A stretch of 30,230 bases of DNA from JAJZQD01 sp021847735 (GCA_027324025.1 DAHVYW010000093.1:1-30230), one strand, 5' to 3'; shown: positions 1 to 8,183, counted from the first letter of the stretch. Notes: a model not told the origin generated them from the letters alone. Made by a program: numbers and translations.

Positions 1-1205
1 TCGAACTGGGAGGGGGCCAGGTATACTCCCTGTTCCAGCATTGATTTGAAGAATACCGAATACTTTTGGGTATCAGAGTCACAGGCAGTTTTAAAGTCGG
101 TCACCCGGCCTTTGGTGAAGAAGCCGCACGACATTGATCCAACCCGGTTGAAGCAAACCTCCACCCCGGCCTTCCTGGCGGCCCCGGACAGTCCGATGGC
201 CATCCTTGACGCTTTTCTGTCCAGTTCCTCGTAAAATCCAGGCCTGCCCAGTATTTTCAGGGCGGTTATGCCGGCGCTGACGGCCAGGGGGTTGCCTGAA
301 AGGGTTCCGGCCTGGTAAACAGGCCCGGCAGGGGACAGCATTGACATGATCTCTCTTCTGCCCCCGTAAGCTCCCACAGGCAGCCCTCCCCCTATAATCT
401 TGCCCATACAGGTGATGTCGGGCATAACCCCGTAAAGGGACTGGGCGCCGCCGTGGGACAGGCGGAAGCCGGTGATTACCTCGTCAAATATCAAAAGCGA
501 TCCGTACCTAGAGGTCAGATCCCGCAAACCCTGAAGAAAACCGGGCTGGGGAGGAACCACTCCCATGTTTCCCGGCACCGGCTCCACAATAACAGCCGCT
601 ATTTCTTCCCCACTGCTTTTAAACAGCTCTTCCAGCCCCTCAAGTTCATTGAATGTGGCATTTATAGTGTGGGCCGCGGTTTCTTCAATAACCCCCGGGC
701 TGGTGGGAACACCGTGGGTAAGGGCGCCGGATCCGGCCTTTATGAGAAAGGTGTCGGCATGGCCGTGATAGCACCCCTCAAACTTCAGGATTTTGTTTCT
801 CCCAAGGTATCCCCTGGCGAGCCTGAGAGCGCTCATGGTGGCCTCAGTACCGGAATTGACCATTCTGACCATTTCCATAGCCGGCAGGGCATCGATAACG
901 GTTTTAGCCATAACCGTTTCCAGTTCCGTAGGTGCCCCGTAGCTTGTGCCCTTGTCCAGGTAAAATTTCAGGGCAGAAACCACTTCGGGGTGCTGATGCC
1001 CAAGGATCATTGGCCCCCATGAACCAACATAATCTATGTATTCGTTTCCGTCAACGTCAAATATTTTGGAGCCTCTGGCCCGTTCGATAAACACTGGGTT
1101 GTGGCCCACGGACTTGAATGCCCTGACGGGACTGTTAACCCCTCCCGGAATGTACCGATTCGCCTGGGCAAACAATTCGGTCGACCTGTCGTAACCCTTA
1201 TGCAT
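1..1205 (-). CDS. hemL: Glutamate-1-semialdehyde 2,1-aminomutase (3' end beyond window)
   Basis: This PLP enzyme converts glutamate-1-semialdehyde to 5-aminolevulinate, the first committed tetrapyrrole precursor, and acts after HemA in the C5 pathway. I translated 401 codons from ATG at 1205, with an AAGGAAGGTG ribosome site just upstream. The reading frame is open to the window edge, so the C-terminus is cut off; family members are usually about 430 residues, so roughly 25-30 residues are missing. Visible hallmarks are an N-terminal PGGVNSPVRAF segment, CYHGHADTFL with the following GSG(A)LTHGVP substrate loop, FDEVITGFR, and the PLP lysine at about K269 in MGKIIGGGLPVGAYGG. It is the last visible gene of the heme operon, separated from ahbD by a 246-bp gap holding a palindromic repeat. 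Identification is firm. Confidence 0.95.
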   Translation of the reverse strand, partial: MHKGYDRSTELFAQANRYIPGGVNSPVRAFKSVGHNPVFIERARGSKIFDVDGNEYIDYVGSWGPMILGHQHPEVVSALKFYLDKGTSYGAPTELETVMAKTVIDALPAMEMVRMVNSGTEATMSALRLARGYLGRNKILKFEGCYHGHADTFLIKAGSGALTHGVPTSPGVIEETAAHTINATFNELEGLEELFKSSGEEIAAVIVEPVPGNMGVVPPQPGFLQGLRDLTSRYGSLLIFDEVITGFRLSHGGAQSLYGVMPDITCMGKIIGGGLPVGAYGGRREIMSMLSPAGPVYQAGTLSGNPLAVSAGITALKILGRPGFYEELDRKASRMAIGLSGAARKAGVEVCFNRVGSMSCGFFTKGRVTDFKTACDSDTQKYSVFFKSMLEQGVYLAPSQF

Positions 1206-1242
1206 GCGTACACCTTCCTTTTCAGGTTTATTTTTTAAACAC

Positions 1243-1362
1243 CCTTTATCCCAATTCCAAGACTCCACCTTCTAGAAGGTGGAGTTTCCACTTTTCTGCT
1301 TCAGTGGGGGTAGAGTCCCCCACTGAAGTTTCGATGTTCAGCTTTAGCTGAACGAGTTCACT
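1243..1362. repeat. 120-bp triple-hairpin repeat, copy 1
   Basis: This copy matches the element at 5957-6076 over 120 bp with one mismatch (G/T in the first hairpin loop). It holds three inverted repeats in a row: ACTCCACCTT/AAGGTGGAGT (10 bp), CTTCAGTGGGGG/CCCCCACTGAAG (12 bp), and GTTCAGCT/AGCTGAAC (8 bp). Copy 1 continues into a fourth small palindrome, AACGAG/CTCGTT, at 1351-1366 that copy 2 lacks. It fills most of the gap between ahbD and hemL; the rest of the gap (1363-1451) shows no gene. No transposase is visible. It is probably a non-autonomous, palindrome-based mobile or REP-like element; a link to IS200/IS605-type ends is possible but unproven. Confidence 0.9.
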
Positions 1363-1451
1363 CGTTATTGTCCCCGCTGCCTCCGAAAATACAACAGCCT
1401 ACGTTATATTAAATACGCCAGGCCCGCTGGTAGGGCACTGGCGCATTATTT

Positions 1452-2447
1452 TTAAAATCCTTTCCTGCCCTGATACAGGCACCACGGCTCTTCTGCCATA
1501 TAATCGCCGTCATTATAAAATGCCGCCCTGGCCCGGCACCCTCCACAGATTTTTTTGAAACCGCATTGTCCGCAGCCACCCTTGTAATCCATGGTCCTGA
1601 GGGTTTCAAACACATCGCTGTTGGCCCAAATCTCGCTAAAGGGGGTTTCCCTGACATTTCCCACTTCCATGTCCATATAGGCGCAGGGCTGAACTTTGCC
1701 TTTGGGTCCGATAATACAGTAAGATGTACCAGCCAGGCAGCCCCGGCCAAACCTTAAATCCATACCTAATTGTTTGGCAATTCTCATAAACTGGGGAGCA
1801 CATGTCGGTTTAATCTCTATGTCAACCTGCTGTTGTTTTTTCATTATCCGGGTCAGGATATCTTCGTACTCCTCGGCCCTAAGGGATTCTTCCTCGATGT
1901 TTTTGGCCCTTCCGGTAGGCACCAGGAAGAAAAAGTGGTGGGCTTTGGCGCCGATATCAACAGCAAAGTCTGTGATTGCTTCGGCCTCGTTCCAGTTCCA
2001 GTCCATCAGGGTAGTATGAATCTGGAAAGGCACTCCGGCCTCACGGCAGTTTTTCATGCCCTGTACGGCGCCGTCCCAGGCGCCCTTTAGCTTTCTCAGA
2101 TTATCGTGTTTCTCCCTGTCCAGGCTGTCGAGACTGATTCCCACCCCGTCGACCTTAAGGTCTTTCAGCTTTTTCGCCACTTCAGGCGTAATGAACGTCC
2201 CGTTGGTGCCAAAAACAGTGATTAGCCCAAGCTTCTTGGAGTGTTCCACCAGCTCAAAGATGTCAGACCTCATAAAGGGCTCACCGCCGCTGAAAATCAT
2301 AATCTTAAAACCAGCCTTTTTTATCTCATCCAGCAGGGCTTTGCCTTCCTCGGTATTAAGCTCTTCAGTGGCCTTAGAACCAGCGTCGCGGTAACAGTGG
2401 TCACAATACATGTTGCATTGATTTGTTGTATTCCAGGATACAATCAT
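1452..2447 (-). CDS. ahbD: Radical SAM heme-synthase-type protein (AhbD/NirJ2 family)
   Basis: A 331-residue radical SAM protein. The start is ATG 2447, with AAAGGAGG seven bases upstream; a longer in-frame start at 2468 lies inside hemB and has no ribosome site. The first residues read MIVSWNTTNQCNMYCDHCYRD, giving the CxxxCxxC cluster ligands C11, C15 and C18. A GGEP motif follows, and the C-terminus has a SPASM-like cysteine set (GCLAGTSYC, a Cys in VQPC, then CGQCGFKKICGGC) for auxiliary Fe-S clusters. In the siroheme-dependent heme pathway, AhbD oxidatively decarboxylates Fe-coproporphyrin III to heme. The NirJ2-like N-terminus and size favour AhbD over AhbC, but sequence alone does not settle this. 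It overlaps the hemB stop as TAATG, implying translational coupling. Confidence 0.82.
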   Translation of the reverse strand: MIVSWNTTNQCNMYCDHCYRDAGSKATEELNTEEGKALLDEIKKAGFKIMIFSGGEPFMRSDIFELVEHSKKLGLITVFGTNGTFITPEVAKKLKDLKVDGVGISLDSLDREKHDNLRKLKGAWDGAVQGMKNCREAGVPFQIHTTLMDWNWNEAEAITDFAVDIGAKAHHFFFLVPTGRAKNIEEESLRAEEYEDILTRIMKKQQQVDIEIKPTCAPQFMRIAKQLGMDLRFGRGCLAGTSYCIIGPKGKVQPCAYMDMEVGNVRETPFSEIWANSDVFETLRTMDYKGGCGQCGFKKICGGCRARAAFYNDGDYMAEEPWCLYQGRKGF

Positions 2448-3430
2448 TACTGTTCCTCCTTTAACCATTTTGCGACGTCTTTGGCGTGGTAAGTTATGAT
2501 AATGTCCGCGCCGGCCCTTTTAATCCCGGTCAGCGCTTCCAGCACAACCCTTTTTTCGTCCAGCCAGCCGTTTTGCACAGCCGCCTTTATCATCGCATAT
2601 TCGCCGCTGACATTATAAGCCGCCACCGGCATTTTAAACTCATCTTTAACCCGCCTGATAATGTCCAGGTAAGGCAGCGCCGGTTTAACCATCACAATAT
2701 CGGCACCTTCCTCGATATCAAGCCATACTTCCTTTAATGCTTCATCGCTGTTGGCGGGGTCCATCTGGTACCCCCTGCGGTCTCCGAACTGTGGTGTGGA
2801 TTCGGCCACATCCCGGAAGGGCCCGTAAAACCCCGAAGCATACTTGGCCGAGTAGGCCATGATAGGGATGTTGTGATACCCGTGGGCATCAAGGGCCTCC
2901 CTGATGGCGGCAACCCTACCGTCCATCATATCCGACGGTGCCACAATATCGGCCCCGGCGCGGGCATAAGAAAGGGCTATTTTGGCAAGAATGCCAAGTG
3001 TTTCGTCATTGAGGACATTCCCCTGTTCGTCCAGGAGCCCACAATGCCCGTGGCTAGTGTATTCACACATGCAGAGGTCAGGAACGACAAGCAGCTCGGG
3101 GTATTTCTCCTTAATGGCTCTGATAGCCTGCTGGACAGCTTCATTATCGTCATACGCGGAAGAACCTTTTTCGTCCTTGTAGTCAGGAATTCCAAACAGC
3201 AATACGGCCGGAATACCAAGGCCAACCACTTCCTGAACCTCCACGAGGACCATATCAACAGAAAGTTGGAAAACACCAGGCATTGACTCAACCGGTTTTT
3301 TCACGCCCCTGCCATTTGTAACAAACAAAGGGTATATTAAATCGTCAACGGTGAGCCGGTTTTCCCGAACCATGCGGCGAATAGTATCCCCGCTTCTTAA
3401 CCTTCTTGCCCTGACAACCGGAAAACCCAT
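2447..3430 (-). CDS. hemB: Porphobilinogen synthase (delta-aminolevulinic acid dehydratase)
   Basis: This cytoplasmic enzyme condenses two 5-aminolevulinates into porphobilinogen. The 327-residue length is normal for the family. Zinc-ligand cysteines are C120, C122 and C130 in DLCMCEYTSHGHCG, so this is the zinc-dependent type. The two active-site lysines are K196 (AYSAKYASGFYGPFR) and K249 (VMVKPALPYLD). ATG 3430 follows a GGAGGTG ribosome site at good spacing. It lies 41 bp downstream of cobA-hemD and its stop codon overlaps the ahbD start, fitting one heme operon. Confidence 0.97.
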   Translation of the reverse strand: MGFPVVRARRLRSGDTIRRMVRENRLTVDDLIYPLFVTNGRGVKKPVESMPGVFQLSVDMVLVEVQEVVGLGIPAVLLFGIPDYKDEKGSSAYDDNEAVQQAIRAIKEKYPELLVVPDLCMCEYTSHGHCGLLDEQGNVLNDETLGILAKIALSYARAGADIVAPSDMMDGRVAAIREALDAHGYHNIPIMAYSAKYASGFYGPFRDVAESTPQFGDRRGYQMDPANSDEALKEVWLDIEEGADIVMVKPALPYLDIIRRVKDEFKMPVAAYNVSGEYAMIKAAVQNGWLDEKRVVLEALTGIKRAGADIIITYHAKDVAKWLKEEQ

Positions 3431-3471
3431 AGTGAATACACCTCCAAAGTGGATAGACGTTACCGCCGGCC

Positions 3472-4995
3472 CTAATTCGCTTTAAAATAATTCAGGATTG
3501 CCTGAACCAGTCCGTCAATTGTATATTCCGCCGCCTCAACATCCACTACAAGGCCAAGTTCCCTGGCACTGGCGGAAGTGATCGGGCCGATACTGGCCAC
3601 CACAACTCCTTTTAAAAGCCGGGAAACATTGTCTGGGCCAATCTTCTTGACAAAGTTCTTAACTGTCGAAGAACTGGTGAATGTGAGGACGTGTATTTTG
3701 TTATCCTGCAGGAGCCTGATTAACTCCTCCGAACTGCCTGCCCCCATGACAGTACTGTAGGCCGTCACTTCACTGACATTGGCCCCCATGGACCCAAGGG
3801 TTTCCGGCAGCACTTTTCTGGCTATATCGGCCCTTGGCAGCAAAATTCTTTTGCCCTTGATGTCTTCTCCCTTAAACATTTCAATTATGGCTTCAGCCAC
3901 GAATTCCTCAGGTACAAACTCGCAGAAAATGCCGTATTTTTCGATTTCTGCCCTGGTTTGCGGGCCTATGGCCACGATTTTGGTCGTGCTAAGCCTTCTG
4001 ATATCTGTTCTCAAATGCCTCATCCGGTTCATAAAAGACTGGACCCCGTTAACACTGGTTAAAACCAGCCAATCGTAAGAATCTATACTGGCAATGGCCT
4101 TGTCCAGCGGGCCAAAGTCTTCCGGGTCGGTTATTTCGATGGTCGGAAATTCGAAGGGTTCTCCGCCAAGGTTTTCAACTTTTTCAGCCAATACGCTGGC
4201 CTGGCTTCTAGAGCGGGTAATCAGGATTCGCTTACCAAATAAAGCCTTTTGTTCAAACCACCGGAGCTTTTCCCGGAGGGATACAACCCCGCCCACCACT
4301 ATGATGGCGGGATGGCCCATTTTGGCTTCCCTGGCTTTTTCCTCAATATCGGCAAGGGTCCCGGTAACGGTTTGCTGCTCGGGTCTGGTCCCCCACCTGA
4401 TCACTGCTACCGGGGTGTCCTGAGAGCGGCCGTTAGCCGTTAACTTTTCGACGATATGGGGCAGGTTGGCCATGCCCATATAAAAAACAATAGTTCCACA
4501 ACCTGTGGAAATCTTATCCCATTCGATGGAGGTATCCTCTTTGGAAGGGTCTTCATTTCCGGTGACGAATGCCAGGGTGGAATTAAACTCGCGGTGAGTA
4601 ACGGGGATGCCGGCATAAGCAGGAACCGCGATGCCGGCAGTGATACCGGGGACAATTTCGAAGGGTATGTCTTGATCTAAAAGAACTTCCGCTTCTTCGC
4701 CCCCCCGGCCAAAAACAAAGGGATCTCCGCCCTTTAACCGGGTAACAGTTTTACCCTCGAGGGCCCTGGATACCAGGACCTGATTGATTTCATCCTGCTT
4801 GAGGGTATGCCTTATAGGTGATTTACCCGCATATATCAACTCGGCCTCAGGTTTCGCAAAAGACAGCAACCTGGGACTGGACAGCCTGTCATAAACCACG
4901 ACATCGGCATTTTTTATACACTCCAGGCCTCTCACGGTAATCAGTTTAGGGTCTCCCGGGCCGGCACCAACTAAATAAACGATTCCATTTTTCAT
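3472..4995 (-). CDS. cobA-hemD: Fused uroporphyrinogen-III C-methyltransferase / uroporphyrinogen-III synthase
   Basis: A 507-residue fusion of two successive enzymes. Residues about 1-250 are the SAM-dependent methyltransferase (SUMT): VYLVGAGPGDPKLIT near the start, GGDPFVFGRGGEEAE, and PGITAGIAVPAYAGIPVTHR. It turns uroporphyrinogen III into precorrin-2. Residues about 255-505 are the HemD cyclase: ILITRSRSQA at its start, then VLTSVNGV and the VLTFTSSSTVKNF region. The fusion links hydroxymethylbilane closure directly to the siroheme branch, as expected if heme is made through siroheme. ATG 4995 is one base after the hemC stop (TAAGATG), and the ribosome site lies in the hemC 3' end. Such fusions are common in Clostridia. 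Confidence 0.96.
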   Translation of the reverse strand: MKNGIVYLVGAGPGDPKLITVRGLECIKNADVVVYDRLSSPRLLSFAKPEAELIYAGKSPIRHTLKQDEINQVLVSRALEGKTVTRLKGGDPFVFGRGGEEAEVLLDQDIPFEIVPGITAGIAVPAYAGIPVTHREFNSTLAFVTGNEDPSKEDTSIEWDKISTGCGTIVFYMGMANLPHIVEKLTANGRSQDTPVAVIRWGTRPEQQTVTGTLADIEEKAREAKMGHPAIIVVGGVVSLREKLRWFEQKALFGKRILITRSRSQASVLAEKVENLGGEPFEFPTIEITDPEDFGPLDKAIASIDSYDWLVLTSVNGVQSFMNRMRHLRTDIRRLSTTKIVAIGPQTRAEIEKYGIFCEFVPEEFVAEAIIEMFKGEDIKGKRILLPRADIARKVLPETLGSMGANVSEVTAYSTVMGAGSSEELIRLLQDNKIHVLTFTSSSTVKNFVKKIGPDNVSRLLKGVVVASIGPITSASARELGLVVDVEAAEYTIDGLVQAILNYFKAN

Positions 4996-4996
4996 C

Positions 4997-5929
4997 TTAT
5001 ATTATCCCCTGCCTGACTGATGTCAAAATCTTATCTGCACCCATAGCAACCAACTGTTCAGCTAAACTTTCCCCTAATACAGCCGCTTCCCCGACAGGCC
5101 CGGTAATCTGGCTGCGAATCACTTCTTTGCCGTCGAGGCTTGCCACCACACCTTTTAGGGTCAGCAGGCCGGCTTCCACGGTCCCAAGAGCCCCGATGGG
5201 TACCTGGCAACCACCTTCGAGCCTTTTGAGCAGCGCCCGTTCAGCAATAATAGCCGCCTGGGAGGGAAAGTGGTTGATAGTCTGAACAACATCGTAAATC
5301 TCTTTGTCACCTTCCCTGATTTCGATACCTATTGAGCCCTGGCCCACTGCCGGCAGGCATACATCGGTTGACAGGCGTTCGGTAATCCGGTCTCCCCAGC
5401 CGAGCCGTTCAACCCCTGCTGCCGCCAAAATAATGGCGTCCAGGTTGTTCCGTTCAAGCTTGGCCATCCTGGTGTTGAGGTTCCCCCTGAGGGGGTCTAA
5501 CTGTAGGTCCGGCCTATAGGATAGCAGCTGGGCGCACCTGCGCAGGCTGCTTGTTCCTATTTTGGCGCCTTTGGGCAGTTCAGCCAAAGCAACCCCGTTT
5601 CTTGAAATCACTACATCCCTTGGGTCAACCCGTTCACAAATGGCACCAATCATTAAGCCTTCGGGTAAAACAGTGGGCAGGTCCTTCATACTGTGGACCG
5701 CCAGGTCTGTTTCACCGTCAAGCATTGCTACTTCAAGTTCCTTCGTAAAAAGGCCCTTATCCCCAATTTTTGCTAAAGCCACATCGAGGATTTTATCTCC
5801 CTGGGTTTTCATGCTGACAATCCGGAAAGAGAATCCGGGGTTCAGCCTTTTCAGGTTGTCAACAACCCAGTTTGTCTGCCACATTGCCAGTGCGCTGTCT
5901 CTACTGCCGATAATTACTTCCCTTGCCAT
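4997..5929 (-). CDS. hemC: Hydroxymethylbilane synthase (porphobilinogen deaminase)
   Basis: It polymerises four porphobilinogens into hydroxymethylbilane in the cytoplasm. The 310-residue protein begins MAREVIIGSRDSALAMWQT and carries HSMKDLP with the catalytic aspartate, the GTSSLRRCAQL arginine region, and C241 in LEGGCQVPIG, which holds the dipyrromethane cofactor. ATG 5929 has a GGAGGT site six bases upstream. A 142-bp gap separates it from hemA, nearly all of it the triple-hairpin repeat, so the hairpins would sit in the hemA-hemC mRNA and could alter the relative expression of the two genes. Confidence 0.97.
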   Translation of the reverse strand: MAREVIIGSRDSALAMWQTNWVVDNLKRLNPGFSFRIVSMKTQGDKILDVALAKIGDKGLFTKELEVAMLDGETDLAVHSMKDLPTVLPEGLMIGAICERVDPRDVVISRNGVALAELPKGAKIGTSSLRRCAQLLSYRPDLQLDPLRGNLNTRMAKLERNNLDAIILAAAGVERLGWGDRITERLSTDVCLPAVGQGSIGIEIREGDKEIYDVVQTINHFPSQAAIIAERALLKRLEGGCQVPIGALGTVEAGLLTLKGVVASLDGKEVIRSQITGPVGEAAVLGESLAEQLVAMGADKILTSVRQGII

Positions 5930-5956
5930 GATTATACCTCCAAACCAAGTACAGTT

Positions 5957-6076
5957 CCTTTATCCCAATTCCAAGACTCCACCTTCTATAAGGTGGAGTT
6001 TCCACTTTTCTGCTTCAGTGGGGGTAGAGTCCCCCACTGAAGTTTCGATGTTCAGCTTTAGCTGAACGAGTTCACT
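5957..6076. repeat. 120-bp triple-hairpin repeat, copy 2
   Basis: Nearly identical (119 of 120 bases) to copy 1 at 1243-1362 and in the same orientation, with the same three hairpins of 10, 12 and 8 bp. Its left end lies just upstream of hemC and its right end overlaps the end of hemA: the hemA TGA stop (6072-6074) is within the shared 120 bp. The fourth palindrome found beside copy 1 is broken here, which marks 6076 as a sharp end point. Confidence 0.9.
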
Positions 6077-7481
6077 TATCACTGCCAACAACCTGACCGT
6101 TCATCGGGTGCCCACCAGGATGGCCTGATACAATACCCATCCGATGCCCGCCGGGATGGCCCGATACAGCACCTTCAGCCGAGCAGTCGTGGGCAGCCGC
6201 AAATTGTTTCTCCCCCGGTACGTCGAGGTTAAACAGATTTTGCAGGATTTCGGTATACAGATGCCCCTGCTGCGTAAGGGCGTAATGCTTTAACTGCATA
6301 ACCGGGTCATGGAGAAGTTGGTTAACTATCGAATTAGCCATGGAACTGATAACCTTTTTCTCGTGTTCGGTAATATTCCCCAGGCGGTTAAAAGCCCTGG
6401 TCATTTCTTTTTGCCTGATTTCTTCGCCACGGTTTTTGAGGGCGGAAACGGTAGGGGTAACAAACTGTGTACTCAGCCATTTCCAAAACTCAGCAATTTC
6501 ATCCTGGATGATTTTTTCGGCCTTGGCGGCTTCCTTTTTTCTATGCTCCAGGTTCTGGTCAATCACGTTCTGCAAATCGTCAATATCAAACAGGGACACC
6601 CCTTCAACTTTACCGGCCAAAGGGTCCACGTCTCTGGGCACGGCAATATCAATCACAAAAATCTTCCTGCCGTTTCTCCGTTTCATGACCTTTTCCATGT
6701 CGGGTCTTTCTATAATGCAGTGGGTAGCGGCAGTTGCGCTGATGACGATATCTGTTGCGGCCATGTGGTCAAAAAGCTCGTCAAATCGGATTGCTTTCCC
6801 TTCAAATTGTTCGGCCAGGACAACAGCCTTGTCGAAGGAACGGTTAGATACCACCACACCGCTGACCCCGTTGGCGACAAGGTGCTTGGCGGTCAGTTCG
6901 CTCATTTTTCCCGCTCCCACCACTAGGATGGAGCGCCCGTCAAGGCCGCCAAAAATCTGTTTGGCCAGTTCCACTGCAGCGTAACTGATGGATACAGCAT
7001 TCCGGTCTATCGCAGTGTCTGTCCTTACCTTCTTCCCTACTTCTATGGCCTGCTGAAACAGGGTATTCAATACCCTATTGGTTGCTCCTTGCTCACAGGA
7101 GGCCTGGTATGCCGTTTTCACCTGGCCGAGAATCTGGGTTTCCCCTAAAATCATGGAATCAAGGCCTGATGCAACCCTGAAAAGGTGGGTAATAACGTCG
7201 AAAAGAGTATAAGTATATAAATAGTTTTTGAGTTCGCTAATGTCGGTTCGGCAGCATTTGGCAAGATATTCCCGAATTTTGGTGAGACCCTTATCTACAT
7301 CAAGAACAGCCGCATAAACCTCTGTCCGGTTACAGGTGGACAGAATTATACAGCCTCGAAGGGTTTTGCTGGATGTTAGCTTTTCCAGGTGTTTGGGCAG
7401 GGAATCTTCTGAAAAACTCAGTTTTTCCCGGACTTCTACGGGAGCCGTCCTATGATTGAGTCCAACCACTACCAAGTACAT
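6072..7481 (-). CDS. hemA: Glutamyl-tRNA reductase with His/Gly-rich C-terminal tail
   Basis: It reduces glutamyl-tRNA(Glu) to glutamate-1-semialdehyde with NADPH, the usual control point of the C5 heme pathway. Of 469 residues, the N-terminal catalytic domain holds GLNHRTAPVEVRE and the nucleophile C50 in LSTCNRTEVYA. The NADPH domain has VVGAGKMSELTAKHL, and a helical dimerisation domain follows to about residue 426. Residues 427-469 are an unusual tail with two copies of a 12-residue unit, G(A/I)VSGHPGGH(R/P)M, at 437-448 and 449-460. The stop codon lies in the palindromic repeat, so the original 3' end may have been altered. ATG 7481 overlaps the previous gene by 32 nt, with a GGAG site inside it. 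Confidence 0.96.
   Translation of the reverse strand: MYLVVVGLNHRTAPVEVREKLSFSEDSLPKHLEKLTSSKTLRGCIILSTCNRTEVYAAVLDVDKGLTKIREYLAKCCRTDISELKNYLYTYTLFDVITHLFRVASGLDSMILGETQILGQVKTAYQASCEQGATNRVLNTLFQQAIEVGKKVRTDTAIDRNAVSISYAAVELAKQIFGGLDGRSILVVGAGKMSELTAKHLVANGVSGVVVSNRSFDKAVVLAEQFEGKAIRFDELFDHMAATDIVISATAATHCIIERPDMEKVMKRRNGRKIFVIDIAVPRDVDPLAGKVEGVSLFDIDDLQNVIDQNLEHRKKEAAKAEKIIQDEIAEFWKWLSTQFVTPTVSALKNRGEEIRQKEMTRAFNRLGNITEHEKKVISSMANSIVNQLLHDPVMQLKHYALTQQGHLYTEILQNLFNLDVPGEKQFAAAHDCSAEGAVSGHPGGHRMGIVSGHPGGHPMNGQVVGSDK
6102..6173 (-). repeat. 36-bp tandem duplication encoding the HemA His/Gly-rich tail
   Basis: Two adjacent 36-bp units (6102-6137 and 6138-6173) differ at seven positions by my count and encode the 12-residue unit G(A/I)VSGHPGGH(R/P)M twice. 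They lie 26 bp from the right end of repeat copy 2. The differences between the units mean the duplication is not very recent. Confidence 0.85.
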
Positions 7482-8097
7482 GGCTGATCCGCTCCTTTAC
7501 TTTTTCATGCTGGCCTTCTCTTAATAACTCAATAATGTCCGAATATACCAAACGGCGAAAAACATCCTTACGCTTATCTTCCTCAGGGACATTCTGAATA
7601 ACGTGTTCCCTGATATCACCCATGAGATCCAAAAACTCGCGGTATTCGGGGCCGAATGACGGTTCCAGTTCTTCTCTGATCCGGCGGGCCAGCATGGGGC
7701 TTTTCCCATCAGTGGAAATACTGATAGACAGCGGCCCCTGCCGCAAAACCGCAGGCACAATAAAGTTACACTTAGCCGTATCATCTGCTATGTTGACCAG
7801 GACGTTTCGCTCCAAACATTCCTCCGCCACCCTGCGATTAACCCGGTCGTTATCGGTCGCCCCGATTACCAGGAAAGCGTTTTCCAAATCAGTGGGAGTG
7901 TAGTTTCTTCTGACAGCCGTAATTTTACCTGCAGCCGCAGCCTCATCCATCCATTCCGTAAGTTCGGGGCTGACAACATATATCCCTGCCCCGCATCCCA
8001 GAAGAGTTTTGACCTTGCGCTCAGCTACTTTTCCGCCCCCCACTACAAGGCACTTCTTGTCCCTTAGTTTTAAATAAACAGGATAATAGTCACACAT
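7450..8097 (-). CDS. Precorrin-2 dehydrogenase / sirohydrochlorin ferrochelatase-type protein (Met8/CysG N-domain family)
   Basis: This 215-residue protein should oxidise precorrin-2 to sirohydrochlorin with NAD+, and some family members also insert iron to give siroheme. It starts MCDYYPVYLKLRDKKCLVVGGG with the Rossmann GGGKVAERKVKTLL segment near residues 20-33. It then has VIGATDNDRVNRRVAEE, ADDTAKCNFIVPAVLRQGPLSISISTDGKSP and ARRIREELE, all typical of the CysG N-terminal and SirC/Met8 families. I prefer ATG 8097 to the adjacent in-frame TTG at 8100. It is the first gene of the heme operon, behind the promoter at 8215-8243, and overlaps hemA by 32 nt. Whether it also chelates iron cannot be told from sequence. 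Confidence 0.9.
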   Translation of the reverse strand: MCDYYPVYLKLRDKKCLVVGGGKVAERKVKTLLGCGAGIYVVSPELTEWMDEAAAAGKITAVRRNYTPTDLENAFLVIGATDNDRVNRRVAEECLERNVLVNIADDTAKCNFIVPAVLRQGPLSISISTDGKSPMLARRIREELEPSFGPEYREFLDLMGDIREHVIQNVPEEDKRKDVFRRLVYSDIIELLREGQHEKVKERISHVLGSGWTQS

Positions 8098-8131
8098 CAA
8101 AGCTCACTTCCCAATAGGGCATCACGCCAAA

Positions 8132-8183
8132 GTATCTTGTATATATTCTCTACTGCACCCGATATTCCTTCCAAACAAGATAC
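8132..8183 (-). promoter_or_regulatory. Inverted repeat in the heme-operon leader
   Basis: GTATCTTGT (8175-8183 on the minus strand) is a perfect 9-bp complement of ACAAGATAC (8132-8140), with a 34-nt loop. It lies in the roughly 110-nt leader between the predicted transcription start near 8208 and the first start codon at 8097. It could be a leader RNA stem or a split operator; I recognise no known riboswitch or T-box here. Confidence 0.45.

Noticed and set aside
453..1022. Plus-strand open frame of 189 codons
   Set aside because: It is antisense to the clearly conserved hemL frame, and its translation shows no family motif.
1243..1362. Firm assignment of the 120-bp repeat to IS200/IS605
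   Set aside because: Hairpin ends are suggestive, but no transposase, accessory gene or target tetranucleotide can be shown from this window.
1243..1366. Reading the palindromic element as an intrinsic terminator of ahbD
   Set aside because: The same sequence occurs at a second junction and as a sharply bounded 120-bp unit, and the stems are not followed by a T-run, so a repeat element explains it better.
6309..6984. Two overlapping plus-strand open frames of over 200 codons
   Set aside because: Both lie opposite hemA, which has all catalytic and NADPH motifs; the plus-strand products look random.
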